DNA from: Rubrobacter sp.
GTDB taxonomy: Bacteria; Actinomycetota; Rubrobacteria; Rubrobacterales; Rubrobacteraceae
DNA length: 29,601 bases
Assembly (NCBI GenBank): GCA_016781775.1
Contig: JADDPR010000531.1
Location: 1 to 29,601, forward strand
Direction of reading: 5' to 3'
Shown here: positions 7,528-14,921 of the stretch, piece by piece
Position numbering within the stretch: position 1 is the first letter of the stretch
How the letters are laid out: each line of letters opens with the position of its first letter
Notes under the pieces: generated by a model
The model's input: the letters and a program-made list of their open reading frames with translations, nothing else
Told to the model about the DNA's origin: nothing
Databases searched by the model: none
Program-made: the position numbers and the translations under genes

Positions 7528-9676
7528 CGAAGCCCCGCGGGGGTCCGCCAGGGAGGCGCTCTCCCCTCCCCGCTTACCCTCGCGGACCACGCTTCCCGAG
7601 CTGAGGGAACGGTCCGTCACCGAGCTTCCCGGGGTGGGCCCTCGCATTGCGGCGGCCCTCAAGGACCTCGGCGTCGTGACGCTGGCGGACCTAGTCTCGC
7701 ACTACCCCTCCCGCCACGAGGACCTCTCGAACGTCAAGGCGATCTCTGACCTGCGCGTCGGCGAGAAGGCGACGATCGTGGCGCGGGTCGTGAACGTGAA
7801 GCCCGTGGGCCGGCCCGTGAGGGGCCGGGCTCCGGGGCTCTCCGCGCAGCTCTACGACGGGACGGGGTACATGCCGGCGACGATCTGGGGGCGCGGTTGG
7901 CTGCTCAACCAGCTTGTCCCCGATGCGTGGGTCGTCGTCTCCGGCGAGGTGCAGCGCAAGTACGGCCTGCAGCTCGCGGCCAAGAGCATCGAGGTCGTCG
8001 ACGATCCGGCGACCCTTGGGGAGTCGGCGCACGCTGGCAGGTTTGTCCCGGTATATCCCGCGAACAAGGCGATCAACGCGCGCAGGGCCCGGACGCTGAT
8101 CCACCGCGCCCTCGACGGCGCCGGGCGAATACTGGACCCCCTGCCGGCGGGGATTCTCGCCCGGCACGGGCTCCCCAACCTGCACGACGCGATACACGAG
8201 ATCCACTTCCCCACGGACAGGGACGGCTTGAAGGAGGCGACCCGCAGGCTCGTCTTCCACGAGCTCTTCCTTATCCAGACGGGCCTCGCCGCCCGCAAGG
8301 TGCGCCTCGAGAAGACGCAGACCGGGCGCCCGCACCGGGGCGACGGCCACCTCCTCAACCCCTTCCTCAAGGCGTTGCCGTTCGGGCTCACGGGGGCGCA
8401 GGAGCGCGTGATCGGGGAGGTGCTGGAGGGGATGCGCTCCGAGAAGCCGATGCGCCGTCTCCTGCAGGGCGACGTCGGGAGCGGCAAGACCGTCGTCGCC
8501 GTCGCGGGCCTCCTCTCGGCCGTCGAGTCTGGGGGGCAGGGCGCGATCATGGCCCCGACGGAAGTCCTTGCCGAGCAGCACTACCTCTCCATCTCCGCCG
8601 CGCTCAAGGACCTGCCCGTGAACGTGGTCCTCCTGACCGGCTCTCAGGGCGCGTCCGAGCGCCGCGCCGCCCTGGAGGCCGTCGCAAGCGGCGAGGCCCA
8701 CGTCGTCGTCGGCACGCACGCCCTCATTCAGAAGGGCGTAGATTTCCAGAACCTCTCGTTCGTCGTCGTCGACGAGCAGCACCGCTTCGGCGTGGGGCAG
8801 AGGACGGAGTTCAAGGAGAAGGGGATAACGCCGGACACCCTCGTTATGACGGCGACGCCGATCCCGAGGACCCTCTCGCTAACCCTCTACGGGGACCTCG
8901 AGGTCTCGATCCTGGACGAGTTGCCCCCGGGCAGAAAGCCCGTGGACACCCGCGCCATCTCGGTCGCGGAACGGTTCGAGGCGTACGAGAGCATCGCGGA
9001 GGAGCTGGAGGCGGGGCGGCAGGCGTACGTTATCTGCCCGCTCGTCGAGGAGTCCGAGGCGCTGGAGGACGTCCGGGCGGCAGAGGAGCTCTACGACGAG
9101 CTCGTCGCCGAAATCTTCCCGGACAGGCGCGTCGGCCTGCTGCACGGCCGGATGAAGGCCCAGGAGAAGCGCGAGGTGATGGCCGCGTTCCGGTCTCGCG
9201 AGATAGAGGTGCTCGTCGCCACCGTCGTCGTCGAGGTCGGGGTCGACGTGCCGAACGCGAGCGCGATCGTGATCGAGGGCGCCGAGCGCTTCGGCCTCTC
9301 CCAGCTTCACCAGCTCCGCGGAAGGGTCTGCCGCGGCCTCCACCTCCCCAAGTGCTTCCTCGTCGCCGACCCGAAGACCGACGACTCGCAAAAGCGCCTC
9401 GACGCCCTCTGCGACCACCAGGACGGCTTCAAGCTCTCCGAGGTCGACCTCGCGATCAGGGGCGAGGGTACCCTCTTCGGGGCCAGACAGAGCGGGATAC
9501 CGGACCTCAAGGTCGCCAAGCTGCTCCGGGACATCGAGATCCTCGTAGAGGCCCGCCGCGAGGCCTTCGCGCTCGTCGCCGAAGACCCGACGCTCCGAAA
9601 GCCCCACCACCGCCCGCTCAAGCGCGAGGTCCGCGACCTGCTGGGCAGGGACGTGGACTGGCTGTTCAAGGAGTAG
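7508..9676 (+). CDS. recG: ATP-dependent DNA helicase RecG
   Basis: Branch-migrating helicase that regresses stalled replication forks and processes Holliday junctions. The 722 residues carry an N-terminal wedge/OB region (about 30-170, with LPGVGPRIAAALKDLG), Walker A GDVGSGKT (321-328), Walker B DEQH (422-425), MTATPIPRTL, GLLHGRMKAQEK, and VEVGVDVPNA. Motif VI reads LRGRVCRG with Cys608, where Gly is usual (RVGRG); Arg605 and Arg609 are kept. The ATG at 7508 lies inside the end of degV; it is the only start that keeps the conserved GVGP motif intact. Confidence 0.96.
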   Translation: MAWPTYNEAPRGSAREALSPPRLPSRTTLPELRERSVTELPGVGPRIAAALKDLGVVTLADLVSHYPSRHEDLSNVKAISDLRVGEKATIVARVVNVKPVGRPVRGRAPGLSAQLYDGTGYMPATIWGRGWLLNQLVPDAWVVVSGEVQRKYGLQLAAKSIEVVDDPATLGESAHAGRFVPVYPANKAINARRARTLIHRALDGAGRILDPLPAGILARHGLPNLHDAIHEIHFPTDRDGLKEATRRLVFHELFLIQTGLAARKVRLEKTQTGRPHRGDGHLLNPFLKALPFGLTGAQERVIGEVLEGMRSEKPMRRLLQGDVGSGKTVVAVAGLLSAVESGGQGAIMAPTEVLAEQHYLSISAALKDLPVNVVLLTGSQGASERRAALEAVASGEAHVVVGTHALIQKGVDFQNLSFVVVDEQHRFGVGQRTEFKEKGITPDTLVMTATPIPRTLSLTLYGDLEVSILDELPPGRKPVDTRAISVAERFEAYESIAEELEAGRQAYVICPLVEESEALEDVRAAEELYDELVAEIFPDRRVGLLHGRMKAQEKREVMAAFRSREIEVLVATVVVEVGVDVPNASAIVIEGAERFGLSQLHQLRGRVCRGLHLPKCFLVADPKTDDSQKRLDALCDHQDGFKLSEVDLAIRGEGTLFGARQSGIPDLKVAKLLRDIEILVEARREAFALVAEDPTLRKPHHRPLKREVRDLLGRDVDWLFKE

Positions 9677-9714
9677 CCGCGAGTGCGTTCCGCCGGGGGC
9701 ATGGGAGGTCTCTC

Positions 9715-9774
9715 GTGAAACAGACGTTAGCTTCAGAAACCAACGATATGACGCCTGCCGGAGGCGACCGATGA
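9715..9774 (+). CDS. Short 19-codon leader ORF coupled to the TSUP permease gene
   Basis: A GTG at 9715 is preceded at good distance by GGGAGG (9703-9708) and opens a 19-residue frame (starts MKQTLASETND) ending in TGA at 9772-9774. That stop overlaps the ATG of the next gene in the ATGA arrangement. It resembles no family I recognise. Codon use (AAA, TTA, TCA) is richer in A/T than in neighbouring genes. It could be a translated leader that couples or regulates permease translation, or a chance ORF. Confidence 0.4.
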   Translation: MKQTLASETNDMTPAGGDR

Positions 9775-10550
9775 GCGTTACCGAGATCGTTGCCGTTCTG
9801 CTGGCGGGGGTCGGGGCGGGCGCCATCAACGCCGTCGTCGGCTCGGGTACGTTGTTCACCTTCCCCGTCCTCCTCTCCCTGGGCTTTCCGCCCGTGACGG
9901 CCACCATGAGCAACGCCATAGGGTTGGTGCCGGGCAGCGTCTCCGGTACGTGGGGGTACCGCAAGGAGCTCGCCGGGCAGAGGCGTCGCGTGCTGCGGCT
10001 CGTCCCTGCTTCTCTGCTCGGCGCGATCACGGGTGCATGGCTCCTCCTTCATCTGCCCGCCGAAACCTTCGAGGCCGTAGTGCCCGTGTTGTTGGCCCTC
10101 GCCCTGGTGCTCGTGGTGACCCAGACGCGCATCCAGCGCGCGCTCGCCCGGCGCCGGGAGCGCAGAGCCGAAGGGGGGCCGCAGAGCGGGGAGCGAGGGC
10201 CCGTTACGTTCGTCGCCACCTACCTTATCGGCTGCTACGGCGGCTACTTCGCCGCGGCCCAGGGCATCCTGCTGGTGGGGGCGCTCGGCTCCCTCATCCC
10301 CGAGGCGCTCCAGCGGTTGAACGCGCTCAAGAACCTTCTGGCGCTGGTAGTCAACACCGTCGCCGCCTCCACGTACGCGATCGTGGCCTACGATCGCGTC
10401 AGCTGGACGGCCGCCGGCCTGATCGCCGCCGGCTCGCTCGTTGGCGGGTTTGTAGGGGCCGGCGTCGGACGACGGCTGTCGCCTGCGATTCTGCGCGGCG
10501 TCATCGTAGTGCTCGGCATCGTCGGGATCTGGCGGATACTCGGTGGCTGA
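9771..10550 (+). CDS. TSUP family membrane permease (TauE/SafE-type)
   Basis: A 259-residue integral membrane protein with about eight hydrophobic segments and a cytosolic basic loop in the middle (RRRERRAEGG near residue 125). The N-terminal half has GVGAGAINAVVGSGTLFTFP, and the second half has GCYGGYFAAAQGILL, the twin repeats typical of the TSUP (TauE/SafE, formerly DUF81) family. Members export or import sulfite, sulfoacetate and other organic anions; the substrate here is unknown. The ATG has GGAGG about 7 bases upstream. It is an accessory gene inside an otherwise conserved housekeeping block, between recG and rsmD. Confidence 0.88.
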   Translation: MSVTEIVAVLLAGVGAGAINAVVGSGTLFTFPVLLSLGFPPVTATMSNAIGLVPGSVSGTWGYRKELAGQRRRVLRLVPASLLGAITGAWLLLHLPAETFEAVVPVLLALALVLVVTQTRIQRALARRRERRAEGGPQSGERGPVTFVATYLIGCYGGYFAAAQGILLVGALGSLIPEALQRLNALKNLLALVVNTVAASTYAIVAYDRVSWTAAGLIAAGSLVGGFVGAGVGRRLSPAILRGVIVVLGIVGIWRILGG

Positions 10551-10601
10551 AGCCCCGAGACTCTATGTGGCGATTGCCTCCCCGGGAAGAGACCTGAGGC
10601 G

Positions 10602-11726
10602 GTGCAACAGCCGGGGACGAACGCCGCGTACGCTCGCACGGCCATGCGTACCGGGAGCGCGTACTTGAGGATCGTTGCGGGGGAGGCGCGGGGCGTAAGG
10701 CTCGCCCCGGTCCCCGAGGGGGTCCGCCCGACGGCCGACAGGGTGCGCGAGGCGCTCTTCAACTCCCTCGGGCAGTTTTTCGACGGCGGGGAGGTACTCG
10801 ACCTGTACGCGGGCACGGGTGCTCTGGGTATAGAGGCCCTGAGCCGCGGCTACGAGAGGGCGACCTTTGTCGAGAAGAACCGGCGGGCGGCGGCCGTTAT
10901 ACGCGAGAACCTCGGGCGGACACGCCTCACGGATCGGGCGGAGGTCGTGCGGGGGGACGTTCGCGGGGAGGTCGAGAGGCTCGCGAGGGAGGGGCGGGAG
11001 TACCGTTTGATCTTCGCGGACCCTCCTTATAGAATCGCCGAGAGCGAGATCGGGGAGGTCTTGCCGCTGCTCATGGCACTTCTCGCCCCCGGGGGGCGCG
11101 TCGTGGTCGAGAGCGGAGGCCCCCTCGGAGCCCAGCAAGCGGAGAGCGCGAAAGGGGTCAGCCGCCGCTACGGCGGGACGACCGTAACGATCTTTGAGAG
11201 GCCCGAGCCCACAATGCACGTAGCCATCTGCCCCGGCAGCTTCGACCCCGTCACCAGCGGGCACCTCGACGTTATCAGCCGCGCCTCGGCCCTCTTCGAC
11301 CACGTCGTAGTCGCCGTCGGCAGCAACGTCCGCAAGAAGACGTCGAAGCTCCCCGCGGACGACAGGGCGCGCCTCATAGAGAAGGTCGCCAAGCCCTTGC
11401 AGAACGTCTCCGTCGAGATCATGGAGGGCCTCCTCGTAGACTTCGCGCGGGAGCAGGGTGCGCGCGTGGCGGTGAAGGGCCTTCGGGCGGGCTCGGACTT
11501 CGAGGCCGAGTTTCAGCAGGCGCAGCTTAACCGCACGCTCTACGCGGACTTCGAGACGGTGTTTATCATGGCGGCACCCGAGCACAGCTTCTTGTCGTCG
11601 AGCGCGGTGCGGGAGATAGCCTCCCTCGGCGGAAGCGTCAAGGGGTTGGTGCCCGACGAGATCCTTGAGACCGTGCAAAGCTTCTACTACGAGCCTCCGA
11701 TGCGCTCGGGCAACGGCGAGAAATAA
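10602..11726 (+). CDS. rsmD-coaD: Fused 16S rRNA (guanine966-N2)-methyltransferase RsmD and phosphopantetheine adenylyltransferase CoaD
   Basis: One uninterrupted 374-codon frame encodes two complete enzymes. Residues about 19-203 are RsmD: RIVAGEARGVRL, RPTADRVREALFNSL, SAM-binding LDLYAGTGALGIEAL (66-80), catalytic DPPY (140-143), ending YGGTTVTIFER. Residues 205-374 are CoaD: ICPGSFDPVTSGHLDVI with the nucleotidyltransferase SGH motif, KGLRAGSDFEAEF, and SSSAVREIASLGG. CoaD makes dephospho-CoA from phosphopantetheine and ATP, a late CoA step. There is no stop codon before the CoaD methionine and only about five linker residues. In relatives these are usually neighbouring separate genes. 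The GTG start is uncertain; ATG 10644 also fits but lacks a binding site. Confidence 0.9.
   Translation: MQQPGTNAAYARTAMRTGSAYLRIVAGEARGVRLAPVPEGVRPTADRVREALFNSLGQFFDGGEVLDLYAGTGALGIEALSRGYERATFVEKNRRAAAVIRENLGRTRLTDRAEVVRGDVRGEVERLAREGREYRLIFADPPYRIAESEIGEVLPLLMALLAPGGRVVVESGGPLGAQQAESAKGVSRRYGGTTVTIFERPEPTMHVAICPGSFDPVTSGHLDVISRASALFDHVVVAVGSNVRKKTSKLPADDRARLIEKVAKPLQNVSVEIMEGLLVDFAREQGARVAVKGLRAGSDFEAEFQQAQLNRTLYADFETVFIMAAPEHSFLSSSAVREIASLGGSVKGLVPDEILETVQSFYYEPPMRSGNGEK
11214..11216 (+). other. coaD: Possible internal translation start for free CoaD
   Basis: ATG 11214 encodes Met205, exactly where stand-alone CoaD proteins begin; from here the product would be 170 residues. A weak GAGAGG (11196-11201) lies about 12 bases upstream. 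Free CoaD could therefore be made in addition to the fused protein. This is inference from position and spacing. Confidence 0.35.
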
Positions 11727-11730
11727 AGGG

Positions 11731-11736
11731 TAGAAT
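11731..11736 (+). promoter_or_regulatory. -10 element suggesting leaderless start of the SepIVA-like gene
   Basis: TAGAAT ends 6 bases before the ATG at 11743, the spacing expected if transcription begins at or next to the start codon. No good ribosome binding site is present between it and the ATG. No convincing -35 is seen. Confidence 0.45.
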
Positions 11737-11742
11737 GAAACA

Positions 11743-12198
11743 ATGGACGTTTTGGTGCTTATAGACAGGCTTGAGGAGTTGGTCGAGGAGGCGAGGAGCT
11801 TCCCCGGCTTCGGGAACACGGCGATGATCGACCGTGACGCCGCCTTCGACGTTATAGACCAGATGCGCCAGACCATCCCCGAGGAGCTCAAACAGGCTCG
11901 TTGGATCGTCAAGGAGCGCCAGGCGATGCTCGACGAGGCCCGCAGCGAGAGCGACCGCATCATCCGCGGCGCCCAGGAAGAGGCCGAGAAGATCACCTCC
12001 GAAGAAGAGGTGCTCAAGCGCGCCGAGAAGCGGGGCTCCGAGATTCTCGAAGACTCCCGCCGCCGCGAGCGGGAGATCCGCCTCGGCGCCGAGGACTACG
12101 CCGACGAGGTCCTCGCGAACCTCGAAGACAACCTCTCGCGCCTCCTCGAGGCCGTCCAGCGGGGCCGCTCGAAGCTCCAGGGCGTCCCGGACGAGTAG
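11743..12198 (+). CDS. SepIVA-like coiled-coil protein (homologue of mycobacterial Rv2927c)
   Basis: A 151-residue, highly charged protein. Residues 1-45 hold a short conserved region (LIDRLEELVEEARSFPGFG, then IDRDAAFDVIDQMRQTIP). The rest, about 46-145, is heptad-rich Glu/Arg/Ala coiled coil. The pattern and place (between coaD and DUF177/rnc) match the mycobacterial protein Rv2927c/SepIVA, a DivIVA-like factor of septation and envelope growth. It is shorter than the roughly 245-residue mycobacterial form, missing part of the coiled coil. A generic description is ATP-synthase-b-like coiled-coil protein. The role in cell division is inferred by homology and synteny. Confidence 0.75.
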   Translation: MDVLVLIDRLEELVEEARSFPGFGNTAMIDRDAAFDVIDQMRQTIPEELKQARWIVKERQAMLDEARSESDRIIRGAQEEAEKITSEEEVLKRAEKRGSEILEDSRRREREIRLGAEDYADEVLANLEDNLSRLLEAVQRGRSKLQGVPDE

Positions 12199-12217
12199 TA
12201 ACAGCCCCCACGCGTAG

Positions 12218-12223
12218 TAAAAT
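12218..12223 (+). promoter_or_regulatory. -10 element suggesting leaderless start of the DUF177 gene
   Basis: TAAAAT ends 6 bases before the ATG at 12230, the same geometry as seen before the SepIVA-like gene and smc. The 31-base gap has no clear ribosome binding site. Confidence 0.45.
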
Positions 12224-12229
12224 AGGCCG

Positions 12230-12688
12230 ATGAAAGAACGCATTAAATTGAAGCGTCCCGGCATGGACATCGGGGACTCGTGGGAGCTCGACGCGCGGTT
12301 TGATCTCGACCCGTTCGACCTTTACGGCCGTCATCACGAGGTCGAGGCGGCGGAGGCTCGGCTGGTAGTTACGAAGCTCGCGGAGGGTTTGCACCTCGAC
12401 CTCGAGGTCACCTGCCGCATCGGGACGACGTGCGACAGGACGCTCGCGCCCACCGACGTGACGCTCTCGTTCGGCGACTCCGAGTTCCTTTCGGGGCCGA
12501 ACGATCCGGAGTTGTATGTCAAGGACTGGGAACTCGACGTCGCCGGTTACGCGCGCGAGGCGATCCCCGCCGAGCTACCGATGCAGGTCTTCTGCCCGGG
12601 CACGAAGCCGGTTACCCCGGAGCCCGAGGGCGACGAGATCGACCCGCGCTGGCGTGGCCTGGGCGACCTTTTCGCCTCGGGCTTCTAA
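12230..12688 (+). CDS. DUF177 (YceD-family) protein
   Basis: A 152-residue acidic protein of the DUF177/YceD family, nearly always encoded directly before rpmF, as here. Recognisable parts are the beta-rich N-terminal half with LEVTCRIGTTCDRTL (about 60-74), the acidic middle, and the C-terminal EIDPRWRGLGDLF. Most family members have a C-terminal Cys cluster (CxGLCPxCG); here only one Cys remains, in FCPGTKP, so any metal site is lost. Links to rRNA maturation are reported for some homologues; no enzymatic role is established. The ATG probably begins a leaderless message. Confidence 0.82.
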   Translation: MKERIKLKRPGMDIGDSWELDARFDLDPFDLYGRHHEVEAAEARLVVTKLAEGLHLDLEVTCRIGTTCDRTLAPTDVTLSFGDSEFLSGPNDPELYVKDWELDVAGYAREAIPAELPMQVFCPGTKPVTPEPEGDEIDPRWRGLGDLFASGF

Positions 12689-12715
12689 AGAAACAATACC
12701 GACAGGAGGATTCTC

Positions 12716-12901
12716 ATGGCCGTACCTAAGAAGAAAACGTCGCAGGCGCGCAGGGACCAGCGCAGGGCCCACCACGCCATCACGCCGCCGAACCTGACTT
12801 CTTGCCCGAACTGCGGCGAGCCGCGAGTCCCGCACCGCGTCTGCCGCAACTGCGGCTTCTACAAGGGCAGGAACGCCGTCGCCGTCGAGGCGACCGAGTA
12901 G
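12716..12901 (+). CDS. rpmF: Large ribosomal subunit protein bL32
   Basis: A 61-residue basic 50S protein. It begins MAVPKKKTSQARRDQRRAHH, the typical bL32 N terminus, and keeps the zinc ribbon CPNC (about residues 30-33) and CRNCGFYKGR. An AGGAGG sequence lies 7 bases before the ATG, one of the best binding sites in the window. It sits in the conserved order DUF177, rpmF, plsX. Confidence 0.97.
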   Translation: MAVPKKKTSQARRDQRRAHHAITPPNLTSCPNCGEPRVPHRVCRNCGFYKGRNAVAVEATE

Positions 12902-12931
12902 CCGGGAGCCTTCCCTCAGGGGGGATCCAAG

Positions 12932-12952
12932 ATGCCGACGCCTTGCGCATAG
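12932..12952 (+). other. Six-residue mini-ORF overlapping the plsX start codon
   Basis: ATG 12932 is preceded by a G-run (12919-12924) and encodes MPTPCA, ending with TAG at 12950-12952, just past the TTG start of plsX at 12943. It is out of frame with plsX. A ribosome ending here could restart on the plsX TTG, which has no well-placed binding site of its own. Chance occurrence is possible. Confidence 0.35.
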
Positions 12953-13950
12953 CCGTCGATGCCCTCGGCGGCGATCACGCGCCGTGGGAGATCGTCTCCG
13001 GCGCGATAGCCGCTGCGAGAAAACAGACCCGCGACGAGATCATCCTCGTCGGCGACGAAGAAACCATCCGTCCATTTGCGTCGGGAGCCCCGGAGAACAT
13101 TCGCTTCAAGGCCGCCCGGGGCGCTATCGGCATGGGCGAGGACCCGGCGACCGCCCTGCGTGCGAGGCCCGAATCGAGCGTCGCCGTCGCCGCCGAGGCC
13201 GTGCGGCGGGGCGAGGCCGAAGCTTTCTTCTCGGCCGGGAGCACCGGGGCTTCCGTTGCGGCGGCCCTGCTCGGCATCGGGCGTCTTAGAGGATGCCGGA
13301 GGCCGGCCATCGCCACGATGCTCCCGTTCGACAAGCCCGCGCTCCTGCTCGATGCCGGGGCGACGATCTCGTGCCGCCCGCAGGATCTCTTGAATTTCGC
13401 TATCCTTGGCGGCGTGTTCGCGAAGAGATACCTACGACTAGAAGGCGAGCCCAGGGTGGGCCTCGTCAACGTCGGTGAGGAGCCCGGGAAGGGCGACGAC
13501 CTCGCCAAGGAGGCCCATGCGCTTCTCGAAGCCGCCGAGGGGGTCCGCTTCGTCGGGAACGTCGAGGGGCGGGACGTCGGGAGCGGTGCCGCGGACGTGC
13601 TAGTGACGGATGGCTTTACCGGGAACGTCGTGCTCAAAACCGCCGAGGGGGTGGCGAGCGAGATCCTCGGCATGGTCCGCGACGCGATGACGAAGAACGT
13701 TGTCAACAAGCTGGCCGCGGCCGTGCTCCGGCCGTCGCTCGTAGCCGTCCGTGACCGGGTGGATCCGGAGAACTACGGTGGTTCTTTCCTGCTCGGGGTG
13801 CGGGGCTCCGTCGTCATCGGGCACGGTAACTCGCGCGCTCGCGGCGTCGAGAACGCGATCTTGGGGATCTCGCGCGCCGGCTCCGGGCTCGTCGAGGAGT
13901 CGGAGGCGGCGCTCGCCGCCGGCAGACGAAGCGTGGAGGAGGCCTCGTGA
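12943..13950 (+). CDS. plsX: Phosphate acyltransferase PlsX
   Basis: Converts acyl-ACP and phosphate to acyl-phosphate, the acyl donor for PlsY in phosphatidic acid synthesis; a peripheral membrane enzyme. The 335-residue product is family length and shows RIAVDALGGDHAPWEI at the N terminus, FFSAGSTGASVAAAL (about 92-106), LLDAGATISCRP, NVGEEPGKGDD, TDGFTGNVVLKTAEG, and GSVVIGHGNSRARG. The TTG at 12943 is the only start codon that gives the family N terminus; upstream the frame runs back into rpmF. A short out-of-frame ORF overlaps this start. It overlaps fabH by 4 bases (GTGA). Confidence 0.94.
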   Translation: MRIAVDALGGDHAPWEIVSGAIAAARKQTRDEIILVGDEETIRPFASGAPENIRFKAARGAIGMGEDPATALRARPESSVAVAAEAVRRGEAEAFFSAGSTGASVAAALLGIGRLRGCRRPAIATMLPFDKPALLLDAGATISCRPQDLLNFAILGGVFAKRYLRLEGEPRVGLVNVGEEPGKGDDLAKEAHALLEAAEGVRFVGNVEGRDVGSGAADVLVTDGFTGNVVLKTAEGVASEILGMVRDAMTKNVVNKLAAAVLRPSLVAVRDRVDPENYGGSFLLGVRGSVVIGHGNSRARGVENAILGISRAGSGLVEESEAALAAGRRSVEEAS

Positions 13951-14891
13951 ACGAGCCCGTCGGCAAGATCGTGGGCGTGGGACGTGCCCTGGGTAGCCGG
14001 ACGGTCACGAACGACGACCTCTCGAAGGTCATGGACACGAACGACGCCTGGATCACGGAGCGCACCGGCATAAAAGAGCGCCACTTCGTCGCCGAAGGCG
14101 AGGATTGCGCCACTCTGGCGATCGCCGCCTCCAGGAGAGCTCTGGAGCACGCCGGGGTCGAGGGCGAGACGATAGACCTCATAATCTGCGCCACCTCTAC
14201 CGGCCCAGAGTCGATGCCCAGCGTGGCTTGCCTGGTTGGGGAGGCGATCGGTGCCCCGGGGGCCGGCGCTATGGACGTCGCCGCCGCCTGCTCGGGCTAC
14301 GCCTACGCGGCGAGCGTGGCGAGCTCGATGCTCCGGAGCGGGATGGCCCACCGCGTCCTCCTTATAGGGGCGGACGCGATGACCAGGATAGTCGACGGTA
14401 GGGACCGCTCGACCGCGGTGATCTTCGCCGACGGCGCGGGCGCGGTCGTGCTCGACCGCGGCGACGGCGAGTCCGGCTTCGTCGACCATGTGTTGGGGGC
14501 CGACGGACGCATGGCACCCTTAGGCCGCGCGGGTCACCCGAGCGACGAGCAGAAGCTCTACCAGAACGGCCGCGAGGTCTTCAAGTTCGCCGCAAGAATA
14601 CTGCCCGAGATGATCGAGAAGCTCCTCTCGCGCAACAGCGTCCACCCCGACGAGGTCCAGTACGTCATCCCGCACCAGGCCAATGCCCGCATAATACACG
14701 CGGCGGCGCGCAAGATGTCGGTGCCGGAGGAGCGGATCGTGGTGAACCTCGATCGGTTCGGGAACACTTCCGCGGGGAGCATTCCGATCTCCTACCCCGA
14801 CATCTACGACGACTTCGAGAAGGGCCGCTACGTGGTGACGGTGGGCTTCGGGTTCGGGCTCACGTGGGCCGCGAACCTGTACAAGATCTAG
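13947..14891 (+). CDS. fabH: Beta-ketoacyl-ACP synthase III
   Basis: Starts fatty acid synthesis by condensing an acyl-CoA primer with malonyl-ACP. The 314-residue thiolase-fold product has the catalytic triad Cys115 (AAACSGYAYA), His243 (IPHQANARI) and Asn273 (FGNTSAGSIP), as well as TNDAWITERTGIKER at about 31-45. Primer preference (acetyl or branched) cannot be read by eye. The GTG start overlaps the plsX stop, with GGAGG upstream. Confidence 0.95.
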   Translation: MNEPVGKIVGVGRALGSRTVTNDDLSKVMDTNDAWITERTGIKERHFVAEGEDCATLAIAASRRALEHAGVEGETIDLIICATSTGPESMPSVACLVGEAIGAPGAGAMDVAAACSGYAYAASVASSMLRSGMAHRVLLIGADAMTRIVDGRDRSTAVIFADGAGAVVLDRGDGESGFVDHVLGADGRMAPLGRAGHPSDEQKLYQNGREVFKFAARILPEMIEKLLSRNSVHPDEVQYVIPHQANARIIHAAARKMSVPEERIVVNLDRFGNTSAGSIPISYPDIYDDFEKGRYVVTVGFGFGLTWAANLYKI

Positions 14892-14921
14892 GGACGACAA
14901 AGGAATGAGGAGGGGTAGGGT

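Noticed and set aside
9707..9722. parS-like 16-mer with one perfect half (CGTGAAACA), 13 of 16 positions matching the ParB consensus
   Set aside because: The other half has three mismatches, including in the central CACGTG. It overlaps a good ribosome binding site and GTG, and no parA/parB or origin genes are near. Probably chance.
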